A stretch of DNA of 64,000 nucleotides from Eledone cirrhosa. Taxonomy: Eukaryota; Mollusca; Cephalopoda; Octopoda; Eledonidae. Shown here piece by piece: positions 38,300 to 52,100 of the stretch. The translations under genes and the position numbers were made by a program. Numbering within the stretch: the stretch's first letter is position 1; each line of letters opens with the position of its first letter. The notes beneath the pieces were generated by a model. That model was not told where the DNA came from. It did no database searches and saw only the letters and a program-made list of their open reading frames with translations. The stretch covers positions 4,625,312-4,689,311 of the forward strand of contig OZ024760.1 of the NCBI GenBank assembly GCA_964016885.1, given 5' to 3'.

Positions 38300-39103
38300 T
38301 CTTATACAAATAAACCTAAGAATAATACATAAATAACCACCATCACTACCACTGATATGTGTCTGGACAATGTGGGAGAACGCTCGCCGCCATACACGTC
38401 CTCTCATGGTCCTTGTGGACACGTAAAGAGGAACCGCCTTGATAGATCCAGTGCAAACATTTCCTCGCTTCCTCTTGTAAAAGAGCAAAAAAAAAACGAA
38501 TAAAAGAAAGAAAAGACATAGCTTAATGTATTTCTAGATCTTGAGGATGGGGCGGTGGGTGTGTGACGGAATCATCGCTGTAGGAACGCCAATCAGTCAA
38601 AGTTGACCTAGGGTTAAACAACAAAGATAACAACAAGAGCCACTACCACACATACACACGTGCGTTGTACATATCCAGCTAATCACATTGAGCTAGTTAC
38701 CCATCTCCCCACCACCACCACCACCACCGCCATCGTGTTACCATATGTGGGGTTAGAAAGGTTTCCTACTCGCCTTTTCAACCTGCTAGAAATAGCAGTT
38801 AAATCTCGTCTTAAGAATGGTTGAATATATTGGATAAATCAGTCATGGATACAACAATAGCAACAACAACAATAACAATAACAACAGCCAGTTGCGATGT
38901 TTAGAAATAAACTATGACGACATCCCGTCAGACTTCGCGATTGCACTTCAGACACACACACGCACACACACGCACACGCGCGCGCACACACACATACACA
39001 CACTCTCTCTCTGCCTGTTTCTCAATCGTGTTCCGCCCCTTTTCTTCTCTCACTCCTTCTCTCTTTCATCGATTCATTCTCTGTCTCTCCATTGCTTTCA
39101 TAT

Positions 39104-39164
<61 letters not shown>

Positions 39165-39480
39165 CAAATACATACGCATTCTTACAAACAAACATATGTA
39201 CACACCCTCTCACACAAACATACATATATGTCTCTCTCTCTCTGTATATATATATATATATATGTGTGTGTGTTTGTGTGTGTATATATATATATATTCA
39301 TACACACACACATGCTTGAACATATAAATACGTGCATACGGCACACACACGCTACATGGATGCATGCATACATGTGATTCTAGTATAAATGGCATTAAAT
39401 GTTGTAATGTGACTACGCACACGCAAGGTCTCTACGTGGTTGCTTGAATCGCTAGAAATAGCAGCTTAATGCCCATCAAA
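38300..39480. other. Intergenic DNA with CA, CT and TA microsatellites
   Basis: CA/CG tract 38955-39000 and compound CA/TA/CT tracts at 39105-39300. No gene recognised. Confidence 0.6.
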
Positions 39481-39890
39481 TTACACCTGTCTTTTCCTCT
39501 TCTGCTCCCACTTATTCCTGGGAAGGTCTACAGTCCTCAAGTACTCCTTCCAACAGGGTCCTGTCAGAAGCAACCATCTCCAATTGGTCTGCTTGAATCC
39601 TCGAGAGGGACCATATGTTCCTGGGAAAGTCATAGTGGCAGAGTCCTCAAGTACGCCTTCCAGCTGTGCCTTTCAGAAGCAACCATCTCCAAATGATCTG
39701 GCTGGATCTTCAAGCAAAACTAGCCAAGCTCATGGATGTTATTGTTAAACATCTTGCTTGGGGGTCTACGCCTGGCTCTCCTGCTGGTTGGTTTTACCAG
39801 TAAAATCTGTCCGACAATTCTTTCCTGTGACATTCTAACAACAGACACGTAGTATAGGAACTGTAATCTCTGAATTCGGAGAAGTAGTGA
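39480..39890 (-). mobile_element. LINE C-terminal fragment, antisense
   Basis: Minus strand reads VRMSQERIVGQILLVKPT, RRARRRPPSKMF and IQPDHLEMVASERHSWKAYL. This matches the distal end of an RTE/Rex-like LINE in order, with one stop. Confidence 0.7.
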
Positions 39891-39892
39891 TA

Positions 39893-40135
39893 GGTGGAGA
39901 GGTTAAAGTACCTTTGGGCTGTGTTCATAAGTGATATAAGACAGGAAGCTGAATTAAATGCAAGAATTGCAGGAGCTGGTGCAATAATGTGCCAGCTTCA
40001 GCATTCAGTCATCAGAAGAAGGGGGGTAGGTGTAAAAGCCAAATTTGCTATCTTCAGTTTGGTATTCTTGCCAACCCTTGCCTATGGTCATGAATCTTGG
40101 GTAATAATCAAAAGAATATGCGACCAACAGATAGT
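39893..40135 (+). mobile_element. LINE RT C-terminal fragment, adjoining the satellite
   Basis: Plus-strand frame reads ERLKYLWAVFISDIRQEAEL, NARIAGAGAIMCQLQ, FAIFSLVFLPTLAYGHESW. This is the region between the RT palm and the C-terminus of the same kind of LINE (typically YLGS.FTSDGR...TYGHESW). It runs directly into the first satellite unit. Confidence 0.75.
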
Positions 40136-43100
40136 ATTTGCCAGGAGTTGTGATCAGCAATGGAAAGACCAATCGAAACATTGCTTCCTTGGTCTGATCT
40201 GATGATCTGCTTTCTTCTGCTAGAAATTGTGTCCAGCAGATAGTATCAGCAATGGAAAGACCAATTGTAACATTGCTTCCTTGGTCTGATCTGATGATCT
40301 GCTTTCTTCTGCTAGAAATTGTGTCCAGCAGATAGTATCAGCAATGGAAAGACCAATTGTAACATTGCTTCCTTGGTCTGATCTGATGATCTGCTTTCTT
40401 CTGCTAGAAATTGTGTCCAGCAGATAGTATCAGCAATGGAAAGACCAATTGTAACATTGCTTCCTTGGTCTGATCTGATGATCTGCTTTCTTCTGCTAGA
40501 AATTGTGTCCAGCAGATAGTATCAGGAACAGAAAGACCAATTGTAACATTGCTTCCTTGGTCTGATGTGATGATCTGCTTTCTTCTGCTAGAAATTGTGT
40601 CCAGCAGATAGTATCAGCAACAGAAAGACCAATTGTAACATTGCTTCCTTGGTCTGATCTGATGATCTGCTTTCTTCTGCTAGAAATTGTGTCCAGCAGA
40701 TAGTATCAGCAACAGAAAGACCAATTGTAACATTGCTTCCTTGGTCTGATGTGATGATCTGCTTTCTTCTGCTAGAAATTGTGTCCAGCAGATAGTATCA
40801 GCAATGGAAAGACCAATTGTAACATTGTTTCCTTGGTCTGATCTGATGATCTGCTTTCTTCTGCTAGAAATTGTGTCCAGCAGATAGTATCAGCAACAGA
40901 AAGACCAATTGTAACATTGCTTCCTTGGTCTGATGTGATGATCTGCTTTCTTCTGCTAGAAATTGTGTCCAGCAGATAGTATCAGCAATGGAAAGACCAA
41001 TTGTAACATTGTTTCCTTGGTCTGATCTGATGATCTGCTTTCTTCTGCTAGAAATTGTGTCCAGCAGATAGTATCAGCAACAGAAAGACCAATTGTAACA
41101 TTGCTTCCTTGGTCTGATGTGATGATCTGCTTTCTTCTGCTAGAAATTGTGTCCAGCAGATAGTATCAGCAACAGAAAGACCAATTGTAACATTGCTTCC
41201 TTGGTCTGATGTGATGATCTGCTTTCTTCTGCTAGAAATTGTGTCCAGCAGATAGTATCAGCAATGGAAAGACCAATTGTAACATTGCTTCCTTGGTCTG
41301 ATGTGATGATCTGCTTTCTTCTGCTAGAAATTGTGTCCAGCAGATAGTATCAGCAACAGAAAGACCAATTGTAACATTGCTTCCTTGGTCTGATCTGATG
41401 ATCTGCTTTCTTCTGCTAGAAATTGTGTCCAGCAGATAGTATCAGCAACAGAAAGACCAATTGTAACATTGCTTCCTTGGTCTGATCTGATGATCTGCTT
41501 TCTTCTGCTAGAAATTGTGTCCAGCAGATAGTATCAGCAATGGAAAGACCAATTGTAACATTGTTTCCTTGGTCTGATCTGATGATCTGCTTTCTTCTGC
41601 TAGAAATTGTGTCCAGCAGATAGTATCAGGAACAGAAAGACCAATTGTAACATTGCTTCCTTGGTCTGATGTGATGATCTGCTTTCTTCTGCTAGAAATT
41701 GTGTCCAGCAGATAGTATCAGCAACAGAAAGACCAATTGTAACATTGCTTCCTTGGTCTGATGTGATGATCTGCTTTCTTCTGCTAGAAATTGTGTCCAG
41801 CAGATAGTATCAGCAACAGAAAGACCAATTGTAACATTGCTTCCTTGGTCTGATGTGATGATCTGCTTTCTTCTGCTAGAAATTGTGTCCAGCAGATAGT
41901 ATCAGCAATGGAAAGACCAATTGTAACATTGCTTCCTTGGTCTGATGTGATGATCTGCTTTCTTCTGCTAGAAATTGTGTCCAGCAGATAGTATCAGCAA
42001 CAGAAAGACCAATTGTAACATTGCTTCCTTGGTCTGATGTGATGATCTGCTTTCTTCTGCTAGAAATTGTGTCCAGCAGATAGTATCAGCAACAGAAAGA
42101 CCAATTGTAACATTGCTTCCTTGGTCTGATGTGATGATCTGCTTTCTTCTGCTAGAAATTGTGTCCAGCAGATAGTATCAGCAACAGAAAGACCAATTGT
42201 AACATTGCTTCCTTGGTCTGATGTGATGATCTGCTTTCTTCTGCTAGAAATTGTGTCCAGCAGATAGTATCAGCAACAGAAAGACCAATTGTAACATTGC
42301 TTCCTTGGTCTGATGTGATGATCTGCTTTCTTCTGCTAGAAATTGTGTCCAGCAGATAGTATCAGCAACAGAAAGACCAATTGTAACATTGCTTCCTTGG
42401 TCTGATGTGATGATCTGCTTTCTTCTGCTAGAAATTGTGTCCAGCAGATAGTATCAGCAACAGAAAGACCAATTGTAACATTGCTTCCTTGGTCTGATGT
42501 GATGATCTGCTTTCTTCTGCTAGAAATTGTGTCCAGCAGATAGTATCAGCAATGGAAAGACCAATTGTAACATTGCTTCCTTGGTCTGATGTGATGATCT
42601 GCTTTCTTCTGCTAGAAATTGTGTCCAGCAGATAGTATCAGCAACAGAAAGACCAATTGTAACATTGCTTCCTTGGTCTGATGTGATGATCTGCTTTCTT
42701 CTGCTAGAAATTGTGTCCAGCAGATAGTATCAGCAATGGAAAGACCAATTGTAACATTGTTTCCTTGGTCTGATCTGATGATCTGCTTTCTTCTGCTAGA
42801 AATTGTGTCCAGCAGATAGTATCAGGAACAGAAAGACCAATTGTAACATTGCTTCCTTGGTCTGATGTGATGATCTGCTTTCTTCTGCTAGAAATTGTGT
42901 CCAGCAGATAGTATCAGCAACAGAAAGACCAATTGTAACATTGCTTCCTTGGTCTGATGTGATGATCTGCTTTCTTCTGCTAGAAATTGTGTCCAGCAGA
43001 TAGTATCAGCAATGGAAAGACCAATTGTAACATTGCTTCCTTGGTCTGATGTGATGATCTGCTTTCTTCTGCTAGAAATTGTGTCCAGCAGATAGTATCA

Positions 43101-46100
43101 GCAACAGAAAGACCAATTGTAACATTGCTTCCTTGGTCTGATCTGATGATCTGCTTTCTTCTGCTAGAAATTGTGTCCAGCAGATAGTATCAGCAATGGA
43201 AAGACCAATTGTAACATTGTTTCCTTGGTCTGATCTGATGATCTGCTTTCTTCTGCTAGAAATTGTGTCCAGCAGATAGTATCAGCAACAGAAAGACCAA
43301 TTGTAACATTGCTTCCTTGGTCTGATGTGATGATCTGCTTTCTTCTGCTAGAAATTGTGTCCAGCAGATAGTATCAGCAATGGAAAGACCAATTGTAACA
43401 TTGTTTCCTTGGTCTGATCTGATGATCTGCTTTCTTCTGCTAGAAATTGTGTCCAGCAGATAGTATCAGGAACAGAAAGACCAATTGTAACATTGCTTCC
43501 TTGGTCTGATGTGATGATCTGCTTTCTTCTGCTAGAAATTGTGTCCAGCAGATAGTATCAGCAACAGAAAGACCAATTGTAACATTGCTTCCTTGGTCTG
43601 ATGTGATGATCTGCTTTCTTCTGCTAGAAATTGTGTCCAGCAGATAGTATCAGCAATGGAAAGACCAATTGTAACATTGCTTCCTTGGTCTGATGTGATG
43701 ATCTGCTTTCTTCTGCTAGAAATTGTGTCCAGCAGATAGTATCAGCAATGGAAAGACCAATTGTAACATTGCTTCCTTGGTCTGATGTGATGATCTGCTT
43801 TCTTCTGCTAGAAATTGTGTCCAGCAGATAGTATCAGCAACAGAAAGACCAATTGTAACATTGCTTCCTTGGTCTGATCTGATGATCTGCTTTCTTCTGC
43901 TAGAAATTGTGTCCAGCAGATAGTATCAGCAACAGAAAGACCAATTGTAACATTGCTTCCTTGGTCTGATCTGATGATCTGCTTTCTTCTGCTAGAAATT
44001 GTGTCCAGCAGATAGTATCAGGAACAGAAAGACCAATTGTAACATTGCTTCCTTGGTCTGATCTGATGATCTGCTTTCTTCTGCTAGAAATTGTGTCCAG
44101 CAGATAGTATCAGCAATGGAAAGACCAATTGTAACATTGCTTCCTTGGTCTGATCTGATGATCTGCTTTCTTCTGCTAGAAATTGTGTCCAGCAGATAGT
44201 ATCAGCAATGGAAAGACCAATTGTAACATTGCTTCCTTGGTCTCATCTGATGATCTGCTTTCTTCTGCTAGAAATTGTGTCCAGCAGATAGTATCAGCAA
44301 TGGAAAGACCAATTGTAACATTGCTTCCTTGGTCTGATCTGATGATCTGCTTTCTTCTGCTAGAAATTGTGTCCAGCAGATAGTATCAGCAATGGAAAGA
44401 CCAATTGTAACATTGTTTCCTTGGTCTGATCTGATGATCTGCTTTCTTCTGCTAGAAATTGTGTCCAGCAGATAGTATCAGCAATGGAAAGACCAATTGT
44501 AACATTGCTTCCTTGGTCTGATGTGATGATCTGCTTTCTTCTGCTAGAAATTGTGTCCAGCAGATAGTATCAGCAATGGAAAGACCAATTGTAACATTGC
44601 TTCCTTGGTCTGATGTGATGATCTGCTTTCTTCTGCTAGAAATTGTGTCCAGCAGATAGTATCAGCAACAGAAAGACCAATCGTAACATTGCTTCCTTGG
44701 TCTGATGTGATGATCTGCTTTCTTCTGCTAGAAATTGTGTCCAGCAGATAGTATCAGCAATGGAAAGACCAATTGTAACATTGCTTCCTTGGTCTGATCT
44801 GATGATCTGCTTTCTTCTGCTAGAAATTGTGTCCAGCAGATAGTATCAGCAATGGAAAGACCAATTGTAACATTGCTTCCTTGGTCTGATGTGATGATCT
44901 GCTTTCTTCTGCTAGAAATTGTGTCCAGCAGATAGTATCAGCAATGGAAAGACCAATTGTAACATTGTTTCCTTGGTCTGATCTGATGATCTGCTTTCTT
45001 CTGCTAGAAATTGTGTCCAGCAGATAGTATCAGGAACAGAAAGACCAATTGTAACATTGCTTCCTTGGTCTGATGTGATGATCTGCTTTCTTCTGCTAGA
45101 AATTGTGTCCAGCAGATAGTATCAGCAACAGAAAGACCAATTGTAACATTGCTTCCTTGGTCTGATCTGATGATCTGCTTTCTTCTGCTAGAAATTGTGT
45201 CCAGCAGATAGTATCAGCAATGGAAAGACCAATTGTAACATTGCTTCCTTGGTCTGATCTGATGATCTGCTTTCTTCTGCTAGAAATTGTGTCCAGCAGA
45301 TAGTATCAGGAACAGAAAGACCAATTGTAACATTGCTTCCTTGGTCTGATCTGATGATCTGCTTTCTTCTGCTAGAAATTGTGTCCAGCAGATAGTATCA
45401 GCAATGGAAAGACCAATTGTAACATTGCTTCCTTGGTCTGATCTGATGATCTGCTTTCTTCTGCTAGAAATTGTGTCCAGCAGATAGTATCAGCAATGGA
45501 AAGACCAATTGTAACATTGTTTCCTTGGTCTGATCTGATGATCTGCTTTCTTCTGCTAGAAATTGTGTCCAGCAGATAGTATCAGCAACAGAAAGACCAA
45601 TTGTAACATTGCTTCCTTGGTCTGATCTGATGATCTGCTTTCTTCTGCTAGAAATTGTGTCCAGCAGATAGTATCAGCAATGGAAAGACCAATTGTAACA
45701 TTGCTTCCTTGGTCTGATCTGATGATCTGCTTTCTTCTGCTAGAAATTGTGTCCAGCAGATAGTATCAGGAACAGAAAGACCAATTGTAACATTGCTTCC
45801 TTGGTCTGATCTGATGATCTGCTTTCTTCTGCTAGAAATTGTGTCCAGCAGATAGTATCAGCAATGGAAAGACCAATTGTAACATTGCTTCCTTGGTCTG
45901 ATCTGATGATCTGCTTTCTTCTGCTAGAAATTGTGTCCAGCAGATAGTATCAGCAATGGAAAGACCAATTGTAACATTGCTTCCTTGGTCTGATCTGATG
46001 ATCTGCTTTCTTCTGCTAGAAATTGTGTCCAGCAGATAGTATCAGCAATGGAAAGACCAATTGTAACATTGCTTCCTTGGTCTGATCTGATGATCTGCTT

Positions 46101-49100
46101 TCTTCTGCTAGAAATTGTGTCCAGCAGATAGTATCAGCAATGGAAAGACCAATTGTAACATTGCTTCCTTGGTCTGATGTGATGATCTGCTTTCTTCTGC
46201 TAGAAATTGTGTCCAGCAGATAGTATCAGCAACAGAAAGACCAATTGTAACATTGCTTCCTTGGTCTGATCTGATGATCTGCTTTCTTCTGCTAGAAATT
46301 GTGTCCAGCAGATAGTATCAGCAATGGAAAGACCAATTGTAACATTGCTTCCTTGGTCTGATCTGATGATCTGCTTTCTTCTGCTAGAAATTGTGTCCAG
46401 CAGATAGTATCAGCAATGGAAAGACCAATTGTAACATTGCTTCCTTGGTCTGATCTGATGATCTGCTTTCTTCTGCTAGAAATTGTGTCCAGCAGATAGT
46501 ATCAGCAATGGAAAGACCAATTGTAACATTGCTTCCTTGGTCTGATCTGATGATCTGCTTTCTTCTGCTAGAAATTGTGTCCAGCAGATAGTATCAGCAA
46601 TGGAAAGACCAATTGTAACATTGCTTCCTTGGTCTGATCTGATGATCTGCTTTCTTCTGCTAGAAATTGTGTCCAGCAGATAGTATCAGCAATGGAAAGA
46701 CCAATTGTAACATTGCTTCCTTGGTCTGATGTGATGATCTGCTTTCTTCTGCTAGAAATTGTGTCCAGCAGATAGTATCAGCAATTGAAAGACCAATTGT
46801 AACATTGCTTCCTTGGTCTGATCTGATGATCTGCTTTCTTCTGCTAGAAATTGTGTCCAGCAGATAGTATCAGCAATGGAAAGACCAATTGTAACATTGC
46901 TTCCTTGGTCTGATCTGATGATCTGCTTTCTTCTGCTAGAAATTGTGTCCAGCAGATAGTATCAGCAATGGAAAGACCAATTGTAACATTGCTTCCTTGG
47001 TCTGATCTGATGATCTGCTTTCTTCTGCTAGAAATTGTGTCCAGCAGATAGTATCAGCAATGGAAAGACCAATTGTAACATTGCTTCCTTGGTCTGATCT
47101 GATGATCTGCTTTCTTCTGCTAGAAATTGTGTCCAGCAGATAGTATCAGGAACAGAAAGACCAATTGTAACATTGTTTCCTTGGTCTGATGTGATGATCT
47201 GCTTTCTTCTGCTAGAAATTGTGTCCAGCAGATAGTATCAGCAACAGAAAGACCAATTGTAACATTGCTTCCTTGGTCTGATCTGATGATCTGCTTTCTT
47301 CTGCTAGAAATTGTGTCCAGCAGATAGTATCAGCAATTGAAAGACCAATTGTAACATTGCTTCCTTGGTCTGATCTGATGATCTGCTTTCTTCTGCTAGA
47401 AATTGTGTCCAGCAGATAGTATCAGCAATGGAAAGACCAATTGTAACATTGCTTCCTTGGTCTGATGTGATGATCTGCTTTCTTCTGCTAGAAATTGTGT
47501 CCAGCAGATAGTATCAGCAATGGAAAGACCAATTGTAACATTGTTTCCTTGGTCTGATCTGATGATCTGCTTTCTTCTGCTAGAAATTGTGTCCAGCAGA
47601 TAGTATCAGGAACAGAAAGACCAATTGTAACATTGCTTCCTTGGTCTGATGTGATGATCTGCTTTCTTCTGCTAGAAATTGTGTCCAGCAGATAGTATCA
47701 GCAACAGAAAGACCAATCGTAACATTGCTTCCTTGGTCTGATCTGATGATCTGCTTTCTTCTGCTAGAAATTGTGTCCAGCAGATAGTATCAGCAACAGA
47801 AAGACCAATTGTAACATTGCTTCCTTGGTCTGATCTGATGATCTGCTTTCTTCTGCTAGAAATTGTGTCCAGCAGATAGTATCAGCAACAGAAAGACCAA
47901 TCGTAACATTGCTTCCTTGGTCTGATGTGATGATCTGCTTTCTTCTGCTAGAAATTGTGTCCAGCAGATAGTATCAGCAACAGAAAGACCAATTGTAACA
48001 TTGCTTCCTTGGTCTGATCTGATGATCTGCTTTCTTCTGCTAGAAATTGTGTCCAGCAGATAGTATCAGGAACAGAAAGACCAATTGTAACATTGCTTCC
48101 TTGGTCTGATCTGATGATCTGCTTTCTTCTGCTAGAAATTGTGTCCAGCAGATAGTATCAGCAATGGAAAGACCAATTGTAACATTGCTTCCTTGGTCTG
48201 ATCTGATGATCTGCTTTCTTCTGCTAGAAATTGTGTCCAGCAGATAGTATCAGCAATGGAAAGACCAATTGTAACATTGTTTCCTTGGTCTGATCTGATG
48301 ATCTGCTTTCTTCTGCTAGAAATTGTGTCCAGCAGATAGTATCAGCAACAGAAAGACCAATTGTAACATTGCTTCCTTGGTCTGATCTGATGATCTGCTT
48401 TCTTCTGCTAGAAATTGTGTCCAGCAGATAGTATCAGCAATGGAAAGACCAATTGTAACATTGCTTCCTTGGTCTGATCTGATGATCTGCTTTCTTCTGC
48501 TAGAAATTGTGTCCAGCAGATAGTATCAGGAACAGAAAGACCAATTGTAACATTGCTTCCTTGGTCTGATCTGATGATCTGCTTTCTTCTGCTAGAAATT
48601 GTGTCCAGCAGATAGTATCAGCAATGGAAAGACCAATTGTAACATTGCTTCCTTGGTCTGATCTGATGATCTGCTTTCTTCTGCTAGAAATTGTGTCCAG
48701 CAGATAGTATCAGGAACAGAAAGACCAATTGTAACATTGCTTCCTTGGTCTGATGTGATGATCTGCTTTCTTCTGCTAGAAATTGTGTCCAGCAGATAGT
48801 ATCAGCAACAGAAAGACCAATCGTAACATTGCTTCCTTGGTCTGATCTGATGATCTGCTTTCTTCTGCTAGAAATTGTGTCCAGCAGATAGTATCAGGAA
48901 CAGAAAGACCAATTGTAACATTGCTTCCTTGGTCTGATCTGATGATCTGCTTTCTTCTGCTAGAAATTGTGTCCAGCAGATAGTATCAGCAACAGAAAGA
49001 CCAATCGTAACATTGCTTCCTTGGTCTGATGTGATGATCTGCTTTCTTCTGCTAGAAATTGTGTCCAGCAGATAGTATCAGCAACAGAAAGACCAATTGT

Positions 49101-52100
49101 AACATTGCTTCCTTGGTCTGATCTGATGATCTGCTTTCTTCTGCTAGAAATTGTGTCCAGCAGATAGTATCAGGAACAGAAAGACCAATTGTAACATTGC
49201 TTCCTTGGTCTGATCTGATGATCTGCTTTCTTCTGCTAGAAATTGTGTCCAGCAGATAGTATCAGCAATGGAAAGACCAATTGTAACATTGCTTCCTTGG
49301 TCTGATCTGATGATCTGCTTTCTTCTGCTAGAAATTGTGTCCAGCAGATAGTATCAGCAATGGAAAGACCAATTGTAACATTGTTTCCTTGGTCTGATCT
49401 GATGATCTGCTTTCTTCTGCTAGAAATTGTGTCCAGCAGATAGTATCAGCAACAGAAAGACCAATTGTAACATTGCTTCCTTGGTCTGATCTGATGATCT
49501 GCTTTCTTCTGCTAGAAATTGTGTCCAGCAGATAGTATCAGCAATGGAAAGACCAATTGTAACATTGCTTCCTTGGTCTGATCTGATGATCTGCTTTCTT
49601 CTGCTAGAAATTGTGTCCAGCAGATAGTATCAGGAACAGAAAGACCAATTGTAACATTGCTTCCTTGGTCTGATCTGATGATCTGCTTTCTTCTGCTAGA
49701 AATTGTGTCCAGCAGATAGTATCAGCAATGGAAAGACCAATTGTAACATTGCTTCCTTGGTCTGATCTGATGATCTGCTTTCTTCTGCTAGAAATTGTGT
49801 CCAGCAGATAGTATCAGCAATGGAAAGACCAATTGTAACATTGCTTCCTTGGTCTGATCTGATGATCTGCTTTCTTCTGCTAGAAATTGTGTCCAGCAGA
49901 TAGTATCAGCAATGGAAAGACCAATTGTAACATTGCTTCCTTGGTCTGATCTGATGATCTGCTTTCTTCTGCTAGAAATTGTGTCCAGCAGATAGTATCA
50001 GCAATGGAAAGACCAATTGTAACATTGCTTCCTTGGTCTGATGTGATGATCTGCTTTCTTCTGCTAGAAATTGTGTCCAGCAGATAGTATCAGCAACAGA
50101 AAGACCAATTGTAACATTGCTTCCTTGGTCTGATCTGATGATCTGCTTTCTTCTGCTAGAAATTGTGTCCAGCAGATAGTATCAGCAATGGAAAGACCAA
50201 TTGTAACATTGCTTCCTTGGTCTGATCTGATGATCTGCTTTCTTCTGCTAGAAATTGTGTCCAGCAGATAGTATCAGCAATGGAAAGACCAATTGTAACA
50301 TTGCTTCCTTGGTCTGATCTGATGATCTGCTTTCTTCTGCTAGAAATTGTGTCCAGCAGATAGTATCAGCAATGGAAAGACCAATTGTAACATTGCTTCC
50401 TTGGTCTGATCTGATGATCTGCTTTCTTCTGCTAGAAATTGTGTCCAGCAGATAGTATCAGCAATGGAAAGACCAATTGTAACATTGCTTCCTTGGTCTG
50501 ATCTGATGATCTGCTTTCTTCTGCTAGAAATTGTGTCCAGCAGATAGTATCAGCAATGGAAAGACCAATTGTAACATTGCTTCCTTGGTCTGATGTGATG
50601 ATCTGCTTTCTTCTGCTAGAAATTGTGTCCAGCAGATAGTATCAGCAATTGAAAGACCAATTGTAACATTGCTTCCTTGGTCTGATCTGATGATCTGCTT
50701 TCTTCTGCTAGAAATTGTGTCCAGCAGATAGTATCAGCAATGGAAAGACCAATTGTAACATTGCTTCCTTGGTCTGATCTGATGATCTGCTTTCTTCTGC
50801 TAGAAATTGTGTCCAGCAGATAGTATCAGCAATGGAAAGACCAATTGTAACATTGCTTCCTTGGTCTGATCTGATGATCTGCTTTCTTCTGCTAGAAATT
50901 GTGTCCAGCAGATAGTATCAGCAATGGAAAGACCAATTGTAACATTGCTTCCTTGGTCTGATCTGATGATCTGCTTTCTTCTGCTAGAAATTGTGTCCAG
51001 CAGATAGTATCAGGAACAGAAAGACCAATTGTAACATTGTTTCCTTGGTCTGATGTGATGATCTGCTTTCTTCTGCTAGAAATTGTGTCCAGCAGATAGT
51101 ATCAGCAACAGAAAGACCAATTGTAACATTGCTTCCTTGGTCTGATCTGATGATCTGCTTTCTTCTGCTAGAAATTGTGTCCAGCAGATAGTATCAGCAA
51201 TTGAAAGACCAATTGTAACATTGCTTCCTTGGTCTGATCTGATGATCTGCTTTCTTCTGCTAGAAATTGTGTCCAGCAGATAGTATCAGCAATGGAAAGA
51301 CCAATTGTAACATTGCTTCCTTGGTCTGATGTGATGATCTGCTTTCTTCTGCTAGAAATTGTGTCCAGCAGATAGTATCAGCAATGGAAAGACCAATTGT
51401 AACATTGTTTCCTTGGTCTGATCTGATGATCTGCTTTCTTCTGCTAGAAATTGTGTCCAGCAGATAGTATCAGGAACAGAAAGACCAATTGTAACATTGC
51501 TTCCTTGGTCTGATGTGATGATCTGCTTTCTTCTGCTAGAAATTGTGTCCAGCAGATAGTATCAGCAACAGAAAGACCAATCGTAACATTGCTTCCTTGG
51601 TCTGATCTGATGATCTGCTTTCTTCTGCTAGAAATTGTGTCCAGCAGATAGTATCAGGAACAGAAAGACCAATTGTAACATTGCTTCCTTGGTCTGATCT
51701 GATGATCTGCTTTCTTCTGCTAGAAATTGTGTCCAGCAGATAGTATCAGCAACAGAAAGACCAATCGTAACATTGCTTCCTTGGTCTGATGTGATGATCT
51801 GCTTTCTTCTGCTAGAAATTGTGTCCAGCAGATAGTATCAGCAACAGAAAGACCAATTGTAACATTGCTTCCTTGGTCTGATCTGATGATCTGCTTTCTT
51901 CTGCTAGAAATTGTGTCCAGCAGATAGTATCAGGAACAGAAAGACCAATTGTAACATTGCTTCCTTGGTCTGATGTGATGATCTGCTTTCTTCTGCTAGA
52001 AATTGTGTCCAGCAGATAGTATCAGCAACAGAAAGACCAATCGTAACATTGCTTCCTTGGTCTGATGTGATGATCTGCTTTCTTCTGCTAGAAATTGTGT

